Positions 58,021 to 64,000 of a stretch of DNA of 64,000 nt are shown here, in pieces. Position numbers and translations under genes: made by a program. The notes under the pieces were generated by a model. That model searched no databases. It worked only from the letters and a program-made list of their open reading frames with translations, and was not told where the DNA came from. This stretch comes from Colwellia sp. Arc7-635 (lineage in GTDB: Bacteria; Pseudomonadota; Gammaproteobacteria; Enterobacterales; Alteromonadaceae), in the NCBI RefSeq assembly GCF_003971255.1, contig NZ_CP034660.1, forward strand, positions 1,984,001 through 2,048,000, given 5' to 3'. Positions within the stretch are counted from its first letter, which is position 1. Each line of letters starts with the position of its first letter.

Positions 58021-60708
58021 ATGGCATCAGTAACAGTAGAACAACTTGCCAATGAAATCGGTACACCGGTGGATCGCTTAGTAAGCCAATTGGCTGACTC
58101 TGGCGTGAATAAATCGGCAACCGATTCTGTTTCGCAAGAAGAAAAAGAAGCACTACTTGACCACTTGAAAAAACAACATGGTGATGATTCAACAGCTAGC
58201 CCAAGTAAAATGACGCTTAGTCGTAAGAAAAAATCTACTTTAGTACTTGGTCACGGTAGCAAAGCGAAATCAGTACAAGTAGAAGTGCGTAAAAAACGTA
58301 CTTATGTAAAACGTAGTGATTTAGAAGAGCAACAACAAGCAGAAGTTGAAGCGAAAGCAGCTGAAGAAGCTCGTGTTCAAGCAGAAGTTGAAGCGAAAGC
58401 TAAAGCAGAAGCGGATGCAAAAGAAGCTGAAAATGCGCGTGCTGTTGCAGCAGTTAAAGCAGAAGTTCAAGCAGAAGCCAAAGCAGAAGCTAAAGTTGAA
58501 GCAGAAGCTAAAGCTAAGCAAGCGGCTGTCGCTAAAGCGAAAAACATTGAAGAGTCTGCGGCTAAGCCTACACCTGTTGTAGCTGAAACCGAAGAAGCTA
58601 AAAAGTTACGTCTACAACAAGAAGCAGAATTAACAGCAAAAGCTGAAGAAGAAGCTAAATTGTCTGCAGAAGTAGCACGTAAACTTGCTGAAGAAAATGA
58701 AGCTCGTTGGAAAGAACAAGAAGCTGAGCGTAAAGCGAAAGAAAAAGAAGTTGTACATTTAACTTCTTCTAAGTATGCGCAAGAAGCTGAAGATAAAAGT
58801 GATTCGGCAGATGAAAGTGGTCGACGTCGTAAGAAGAAAAAACCTGCTGGCCAAGATAGAAATAACCGTGGTCGCAATGCAAGAGGCAAAGGCAAGCTAG
58901 GCTTATCTTCTCCTCAAAGCTTGAAGCATGGTTTCACTAAGCCTGTTGAAATTAAGCTTAATGAAGTACGTATCGGCGAAACAATTTCGGTTGCAGAACT
59001 AGCCAACAAAATGTCTGTTAAAGGCGCTGAAGTTGTAAAAGCTATGTTCAAAATGGGTGCTATGGCAACCATTAACCAAGTTATTGACCAAGAAACAGCG
59101 GCTTTAGTTGCTGAAGAAATGGGTCGTGAAGTGGTACTAGTGAAAGAAAATGCCCTTGAAGAAGCGGTATTATCTGATCGTGGTCATTCTGGCGAAGCAA
59201 TTACTCGTGCCCCTGTTGTTACTATTATGGGTCATGTTGATCACGGTAAAACATCATTACTTGATCACATTCGTGAAGCGAAAGTTGCTGCAGGCGAAGC
59301 CGGTGGTATTACTCAGCATATTGGTGCATACCATGTAGAAACAGGCCACGGAATGATTACATTCCTTGATACTCCTGGTCATGCTGCGTTTACATCAATG
59401 CGTTCACGTGGTGCTAAAGCAACTGATATCGTTATCATTGTTGTTGCTGCTGATGATGGTGTAATGCCACAAACAATTGAAGCTATCCAGCATGCTAAAG
59501 CATCTGAAGCGCCAATTATCATCGCTGTTAACAAAATGGATAAAGAAGGTGCTGATCCGGACCGTGTTAAGAGTGAATTATCTCAACACGACGTATTATC
59601 TGAAGAGTGGGGCGGAGATGTTCAATTCTGTCACGTTTCAGCTAAAACAGGTCTTGGTATTGATGATCTACTTGACGCTATCTTGCTTCAGTCTGAAGTA
59701 TTAGAGCTTACAGCTGTTGTTGATAAAATGGCAAACGGTGTTGTGATTGAATCTAAACTTGATAAAGGCCGTGGTCCAGTAGCGACTATCCTTGTTCAAG
59801 AAGGTACATTGAACCAAGGTGATATCGTACTTTGTGGTTTAGAATACGGTCGTGTTCGTGCCATGCGTGATGAAAACGGCAAAGATATTCAATCTGCAGG
59901 TCCGTCTATTCCAGTAGAAATTATTGGTTTAAGTGGTGTACCTATTTCAGGTGATGAAGCAACTGTTGTTAAAGATGAGAAGAAAGCACGTGAAGTTGCT
60001 TTATTCCGTCAAGGTAAATACCGTGATGTGAAACTTGCTCGTCAACAGAAGTCTAAACTTGAAAACATGTTTGCTAACATGGCTACAGGTGAAGTTTCTG
60101 AAGTAAATGTTGTACTTAAGTCTGATGTACAAGGTTCACTTGAAGCGATATCTGACTCACTACTTAAACTTTCTACTGATGAAGTGAAAGTACGTATTAT
60201 CGGTAGTGGTGTTGGTGCGATTACTGAGACTGATGCGACATTAGCTGCAGCGTCAAACGCAATCGTAGTTGGCTTTAACGTTCGTGCTGATGCAACTGCA
60301 CGTAAAGTGATTGAGTCTGAGAAGATTGATTTACGTTACTACAGTGTTATCTATGCCTTGATTGATGAAGTTAAATCAGCAATGAGCGGTATGCTTGCTC
60401 CTGAATTTAAACAAGAAATCATTGGTTTGGCACAAGTACGTGATGTATTTAAGTCACCTAAAATTGGCGCAATCGCTGGTTGTATGGTTACTGAAGGTCT
60501 TATCAAACGTTCAGCACCAATTCGTGTACTACGTGAAAACGTTGTTATTTACGAAGGTGAGTTGGAATCTCTACGTCGCTTTAAAGATGATGTAGCAGAA
60601 GTTCGTAACGGTACTGAGTGTGGTATCGGTGTTAAGAACTACAACGACGTACGCGTTGGTGACCAAATTGAAGTATTTGAAACTGTTGAAATTCAACGCA
60701 CACTTTAG
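58021..60708 (+). CDS. infB: Translation initiation factor IF-2
   Basis: IF-2 is the GTPase that places initiator tRNA on the 30S subunit. The 895-residue product (E. coli 890) has a variable N-terminal region rich in Ala, Glu and Lys (about residues 100-300, a helical linker), then the IF2_N domain and G domain with [12 protein letters not shown] (G1) at about residue 403, DTPGHAAF (G3) and NKMDKEGAD (G4), and C-terminal domains. The start at 58021 has GGGAG at 58006-58010. Internal start sites for shorter IF-2 forms are possible, but I did not place them. Confidence 0.98.
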   Translation: MASVTVEQLANEIGTPVDRLVSQLADSGVNKSATDSVSQEEKEALLDHLKKQHGDDSTASPSKMTLSRKKKSTLVLGHGSKAKSVQVEVRKKRTYVKRSDLEEQQQAEVEAKAAEEARVQAEVEAKAKAEADAKEAENARAVAAVKAEVQAEAKAEAKVEAEAKAKQAAVAKAKNIEESAAKPTPVVAETEEAKKLRLQQEAELTAKAEEEAKLSAEVARKLAEENEARWKEQEAERKAKEKEVVHLTSSKYAQEAEDKSDSADESGRRRKKKKPAGQDRNNRGRNARGKGKLGLSSPQSLKHGFTKPVEIKLNEVRIGETISVAELANKMSVKGAEVVKAMFKMGAMATINQVIDQETAALVAEEMGREVVLVKENALEEAVLSDRGHSGEAITRAPVVTIMGHVDHGKTSLLDHIREAKVAAGEAGGITQHIGAYHVETGHGMITFLDTPGHAAFTSMRSRGAKATDIVIIVVAADDGVMPQTIEAIQHAKASEAPIIIAVNKMDKEGADPDRVKSELSQHDVLSEEWGGDVQFCHVSAKTGLGIDDLLDAILLQSEVLELTAVVDKMANGVVIESKLDKGRGPVATILVQEGTLNQGDIVLCGLEYGRVRAMRDENGKDIQSAGPSIPVEIIGLSGVPISGDEATVVKDEKKAREVALFRQGKYRDVKLARQQKSKLENMFANMATGEVSEVNVVLKSDVQGSLEAISDSLLKLSTDEVKVRIIGSGVGAITETDATLAAASNAIVVGFNVRADATARKVIESEKIDLRYYSVIYALIDEVKSAMSGMLAPEFKQEIIGLAQVRDVFKSPKIGAIAGCMVTEGLIKRSAPIRVLRENVVIYEGELESLRRFKDDVAEVRNGTECGIGVKNYNDVRVGDQIEVFETVEIQRTL

Positions 60709-60734
60709 TGTCGTAGTCTTTACATAGTTTAGTT

Positions 60735-60762
60735 TAAATGGGGGCTTAGCCTCCATTTTCAT
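60735..60762 (+). terminator. Hairpin between infB and rbfA
   Basis: AAATGGGGGC (60736-60745) pairs with GCCTCCATTT (60749-60758) with one G-T wobble and a three-base loop, followed by TTCATTTG. The T run is poor, so partial termination before rbfA is likely. Confidence 0.6.
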
Positions 60763-60859
60763 TTGAAAAATATGCGTAAGAGTGAACAATATAATCGACT
60801 ATGTTTCAGTTGTTGAAATGAGCGAGTATTGCAGGCGATTAACGCAGTAGGAATTATTT

Positions 60860-61267
60860 ATGGCAAGAGAATTTGCTCGTACTGATCGAGTTGCACAAGA
60901 AATTCAAAAAGAAATCGCGATGATTATTCAACGCGAAGTTAAAGATCCACGTTTAGGTATGGTAACGGTTAATGCCGTAGAAATTACCCGTGATTTAGCT
61001 TATGCAAAAATCTTTGTTACTTTCTTTACTTTGGAAGGTCAAAACGTTGATGTTTCCATTGAAGTACTAAATGAAGCAGCAAGCTACATTCGTACTTTAC
61101 TCGCTAAGCGTATTAATGCGCGTATTATGCCTGAACTTAGATTTATTTATGATAGCTCTATGGTGGAAGGTGTACGCATGGGTAACTTAGTTGATAAAGC
61201 GGTTGCTGAAGATGTGAAGAATCACGAAGGTGAAATAGACGAAGCCCCAGCCTCAGAGAGTGAATAG
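60860..61267 (+). CDS. rbfA: Ribosome-binding factor A
   Basis: RbfA is a KH-fold factor for late 30S maturation and cold-shock growth. The 135-residue product (E. coli 133) starts [20 protein letters not shown], includes [20 protein letters not shown], and ends with a charged acidic tail. It overlaps nothing; truB starts two bases after its stop, so the two are tightly coupled. Confidence 0.96.
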   Translation: MAREFARTDRVAQEIQKEIAMIIQREVKDPRLGMVTVNAVEITRDLAYAKIFVTFFTLEGQNVDVSIEVLNEAASYIRTLLAKRINARIMPELRFIYDSSMVEGVRMGNLVDKAVAEDVKNHEGEIDEAPASESE

Positions 61268-61269
61268 CA

Positions 61270-62211
61270 ATGGCGAAGAAAAGAAAAGGTCGTGCTATTA
61301 ACGGTGTTTTGTTACTTGATAAACCTTATGACATGTCGTCGAATAGTGCTTTGCAAAAAGTTAAGCATATCTATTTTGCACAAAAAGCAGGTCATACTGG
61401 TGCGTTAGACCCACTAGCTACAGGCATGTTACCCATTTGCTTGGGTGAGGGGACTAAGTTCTCTCAGTTTTTACTTGATACAGATAAAACTTATCAAGTA
61501 ACGGCTAAGCTAGGTGTACGTACAACAACAAGCGATATTGACGGTGACGTGGTTAGTGAGCGTCCTGTTGAGGTTAGCGCCGAGCAATTAGCGGTAGCGT
61601 TAGCATCATTTCGTGGTACAACGAAGCAAGTACCATCAATGTATTCTGCATTAAAATATCAAGGGCAACCTTTATATAAATATGCACGTGAAGGCATTGA
61701 AGTACCAAGAGAATCACGTGATATTACGGTATTTCGTTTAGATCTTCTGCGCTTTGAAGGTGATGAGGTCGACTTAGATATTCATGTTTCAAAAGGCACT
61801 TATATTCGCACGATTGTTGATGACTTAGGCGAGCTTTTGGGCTGTGGAGCGCATGTTGCTAACCTACGTCGCAGTGCTGTGGGTAATTACCCAACTGAGC
61901 GCATGGTAACAATGGAACAATTAACAACATTGTTAGCACAAGCTGAAGCTGAAGAAGTAGCGCCATCGGTATATTTAGATCCATTATTATTACCGATGAC
62001 ATCAGCTTGTGATGGTATTCCAGTCGTTTTTGTTGATGATATGTCAGCGAATTTTTTACGCCATGGTAATCCAGTGCAATGTTCAAATGCGCCCAGTGAA
62101 GGTTTAGTACAAGTTTTCATTGGCGATGATGTTGAAAGCGGTGAGTTTATTGGTGTCGGTCATATTGATGAAGACGGCCTAGTTGCTCCTAAACGCATCA
62201 CTGTAATATAA
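61270..62211 (+). CDS. truB: tRNA pseudouridine(55) synthase
   Basis: TruB makes pseudouridine 55 in the T-loop of tRNAs. The 313-residue product (E. coli 314) has the motif [20 protein letters not shown] with the catalytic Asp, then [20 protein letters not shown] and a C-terminal PUA-like domain. A TTG/ATG choice is not needed: ATG 61270 with ACAGAGAG-like upstream. A terminator follows. Confidence 0.97.
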   Translation: MAKKRKGRAINGVLLLDKPYDMSSNSALQKVKHIYFAQKAGHTGALDPLATGMLPICLGEGTKFSQFLLDTDKTYQVTAKLGVRTTTSDIDGDVVSERPVEVSAEQLAVALASFRGTTKQVPSMYSALKYQGQPLYKYAREGIEVPRESRDITVFRLDLLRFEGDEVDLDIHVSKGTYIRTIVDDLGELLGCGAHVANLRRSAVGNYPTERMVTMEQLTTLLAQAEAEEVAPSVYLDPLLLPMTSACDGIPVVFVDDMSANFLRHGNPVQCSNAPSEGLVQVFIGDDVESGEFIGVGHIDEDGLVAPKRITVI

Positions 62212-62220
62212 GCTTTAATG

Positions 62221-62253
62221 GTAAAGGGCTGTAGGGCCCTTTACTGTTTTTAT
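62221..62253 (+). terminator. Terminator after truB
   Basis: GTAAAGGGC (62221-62229) pairs with GCCCTTTAC (62236-62244) across a six-base loop, followed by TGTTTTTATT. It ends the rimP-truB transcript. Confidence 0.85.
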
Positions 62254-62477
62254 TCTTAAATACCATTTATCTAGTAGCTAAATAATCTTAGCTAAACCTA
62301 ACTGTTAGCATCATTTTTTTATCGTACGATCAGATAAACCTCAGTTCTCATTTCGTTGAATTCATACTGTTTATAATCAATGCTAAAGCAATGACAATCT
62401 TAATAGCTAGTGTGCAATAGCGTCATCAACGACTCTAGATTGAACTTTATATAACTTTATGAAGAACTTTAAATATT

Positions 62478-62522
62478 ACTGTCGACACCATTACTATCGA
62501 CACCATTACTGCCGACATTATT
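62478..62522. repeat. 15-bp unit repeated three times
   Basis: ACTGTCGACACCATT, ACTATCGACACCATT and ACTGCCGACATTATT follow each other directly. It lies about 100 bases upstream of the rpsO promoter. Units differ at one to three positions, so it is an older repeat. Role unknown. Confidence 0.7.
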
Positions 62523-62619
62523 ATCCATCTTACCGCTCAATCATCACGATATTAAGTTCGATTCATCGCTAATCAAACAACTAAATAGCTTTAAGCGACT
62601 AGCCTGAGTAACTCTCTAG

Positions 62620-62647
62620 TTGTATTTTTACATTAAGTTGATAGAAT
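62620..62647 (+). promoter_or_regulatory. Candidate rpsO promoter
   Basis: TTGTAT (62620-62625), 16 bases, then TAGAAT (62642-62647), followed by a GC-containing discriminator (ACCCGCTC). It would start transcription about 70 bases before rpsO. Confidence 0.6.
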
Positions 62648-62725
62648 ACCCGCTCTTAGAACGTCTTGCTGATTTAGTGTTCGGCTCGACGCGATTTTTA
62701 AAACACTAAAATTAAGGTAAATATT

Positions 62726-62995
62726 ATGTCTTTAAATGCTGCTGAAAAAGCTGCTATCGTTGCAGAATACGCTCAAGCTGAAGGTGATACTGGTTCTCCA
62801 GAAGTACAAGTTGCTTTGTTAACTACACAAATCAACCACTTACAAGGTCACTTCAAAGAGCACATCCATGATCACCATTCACGTCGTGGTTTATTACGCA
62901 TGGTAAGCCAACGTCGTAAATTACTTGATTACTTAAAAGGCAAAAACGTTACACGTTACACTGCTTTAATCGGTAAATTAGGTCTACGTCGTTAA
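62726..62995 (+). CDS. rpsO: 30S ribosomal protein S15
   Basis: S15 binds 16S rRNA at the central domain and is a primary-assembly protein. The 89-residue product has the exact family length, with [40 protein letters not shown] and [19 protein letters not shown]. An AAGG site precedes the ATG. A terminator follows, and the next gene is not pnp. Confidence 0.98.
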   Translation: MSLNAAEKAAIVAEYAQAEGDTGSPEVQVALLTTQINHLQGHFKEHIHDHHSRRGLLRMVSQRRKLLDYLKGKNVTRYTALIGKLGLRR

Positions 62996-63015
62996 GACGA
63001 GATTTAACAAGTTAT

Positions 63016-63046
63016 AAAAGAGGAGCCTAGTGGCTCCTTTTTTTAT
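63016..63046 (+). terminator. Terminator after rpsO
   Basis: AGGAGCC (63021-63027) pairs with GGCTCCT (63032-63038) across four bases (TAGT), followed by six T residues. It ends rpsO as a single-gene unit. Confidence 0.85.
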
Positions 63047-63202
63047 GTCTAAAATACCTTTATCTCAGCCAATGTAGACTCCATTGCTTTTGCTGAACTA
63101 TTTGTCAGAGTTTGCGCCAGAGTAAATATAGATTAAGTAAATTACTTTGGTACTCACTAAATTGTTACTATTAGTTTTTATTTCATCGTTAAATTATTCT
63201 AT

Positions 63203-64000
63203 ATGCAGCAAGTGTCAGCTCTTGAAGGCCAAACGGCCACAATTATCCAGCAAAGTATCAAAGCCGCGGATCAGCGTATTCGAGCCCGTTGGCAATTTCT
63301 CAAATATCAGAATGCTCTCGGACTAGCTATATTAACGGTTGCATTGGCCGGGATGCTCGTTTCGGGTGTTGGTTATATTTTTTGGAGCTGGCCAGTTTGG
63401 CTGACCATTATTTGTAGTGCGTTTTTTGCGGCGATATCACATGAATTAGAACACGATTTGATCCACAAATTATATTTTAGAAACAACGCTCCGCTTTATC
63501 ACTTGATGATGTCCATTGTTTGGTTAATGCGTCCTAATACAGTTAATCCTTGGTATCGAAGTGAAATACACTTAAATCATCATAAAAAATCAGGGACGAA
63601 AGATGATTTAGAAGAGCGTATTTTAGGTAATGGCATGAAGTTTGGTTTATTTCGCTTACTTATTTCTCTAGATAGCTTTCTTTCGGTCAGTCTCAGGGCA
63701 AAAGAATTAGGTCGATTAAAGCAATTTAACTATTTAGCTTTCGCGTTAAAAGGTGCGCCTCTGGCACATATTTATATTTTAGCTTTATACAGTTTTTTAG
63801 TCTTCCATGCTTATCAATTTATTGCGAGCAGTCTCGGTTTTATAGTGAACTATCCTAACGAGCTTTTAGCTGTTATGGACGTTATTGATATTATTGCGGT
63901 TGTTTGGATACTGCCGAATACACTTCGCGCTTTTTGTCTACATGGTATTAGCGGGGCCTTACACTATTACGGCGATGTTGATCATTTGAATAAGCAGTGC
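63203..64000 (+). CDS. Partial fatty acid desaturase-family protein
   Basis: An open frame from ATG 63203 runs to the right edge (266 codons). It has the membrane di-iron fatty acid desaturase pattern: hydrophobic segments (about residues 40-80), His box 1 in SHELEHDLIH, box 2 in SEIHLNHHKKSGT, and further hydrophobic segments; the end contains LRAFCLHGISGALHYYGDV, where the last His box of the family is expected. Such enzymes raise membrane unsaturation, important in cold marine bacteria. No promoter was placed. It takes the place usually held by pnp after rpsO. Confidence 0.8.
   Translation, partial: MQQVSALEGQTATIIQQSIKAADQRIRARWQFLKYQNALGLAILTVALAGMLVSGVGYIFWSWPVWLTIICSAFFAAISHELEHDLIHKLYFRNNAPLYHLMMSIVWLMRPNTVNPWYRSEIHLNHHKKSGTKDDLEERILGNGMKFGLFRLLISLDSFLSVSLRAKELGRLKQFNYLAFALKGAPLAHIYILALYSFLVFHAYQFIASSLGFIVNYPNELLAVMDVIDIIAVVWILPNTLRAFCLHGISGALHYYGDVDHLNKQC

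Larger units (their letters stand above)
62254..62725. other. Intergenic region upstream of rpsO
   Basis: About 470 bases, with a 15-bp triple repeat (62478-62522) and the rpsO promoter near its right end. The leader between promoter and rpsO would be the site of S15 autoregulation as known in E. coli. No gene is supported. Confidence 0.5.

Overview
The window is an AT-rich bacterial chromosome segment from a gammaproteobacterium. The gene orders map-glnD-dapD, rpsB-tsf-pyrH-frr-uppS-cdsA-dxr-rseP-bamA-skp-lpxD-fabZ-lpxA-lpxB-rnhB-dnaE-accA-tilS, rsxABCDGE-nth and rimP-nusA-infB-rbfA-truB-rpsO are those of Enterobacteria, Vibrio and Alteromonadales. Protein style, AT richness, an rsx cluster, a fatty acid desaturase at the right edge and dispersed palindromic intergenic elements suggest a marine Alteromonadales member, most likely Colwelliaceae. 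That placement is inference; no rRNA is present.

Left third (1-28.2 kb): a partial lipoprotein gene, then dapD-glnD-map and a DsbA-like gene on the minus strand, then a long plus-strand block for translation (rpsB, tsf, frr), UMP kinase, isoprenoid and phospholipid precursors (uppS, dxr, cdsA), envelope assembly (rseP, bamA, skp), lipid A and fatty acid synthesis (lpxD, fabZ, lpxA, lpxB, accA), replication (rnhB, dnaE) and tRNA-Ile lysidine synthesis (tilS). dnaE as given carries a single-base frameshift just before its catalytic aspartates.

Middle (28.2-46 kb): accessory and housekeeping genes in mixed orientation (sstT, a PhnA-family gene, an ICMT-family methyltransferase, two EamA transporters, a DUF885 lipoprotein, a GNAT acetyltransferase, an M28 peptidase, yaeQ, a class V aminotransferase, glyoxalase I, a VTT membrane protein). 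Between about 40.8 and 43.1 kb lies the most notable structure: a run of short, same-direction, promoterless-looking ORFs separated by attC-like recombination sites, i.e. an integron gene-cassette array without a visible integrase (CALIN-type). Each complete cassette begins with a sequence whose complement recurs at its own end. The last cassette (a frameshifted hydrolase) is cut by a truncated Y1/HUH transposase remnant. Two kinds of palindromic intergenic element (315 bp and 160 bp) and several short tandem repeats are also present.

Right third (46-64 kb): nth and the Rsx/Rnf electron-transport operon, with an RsxC carrying a long Ala/Lys repeat tail; a degenerate GGDEF-EAL membrane protein; the rimP-nusA-infB-rbfA-truB operon with a promoter and two terminator-like leader hairpins; rpsO; and a partial fatty acid desaturase where pnp would usually be expected.
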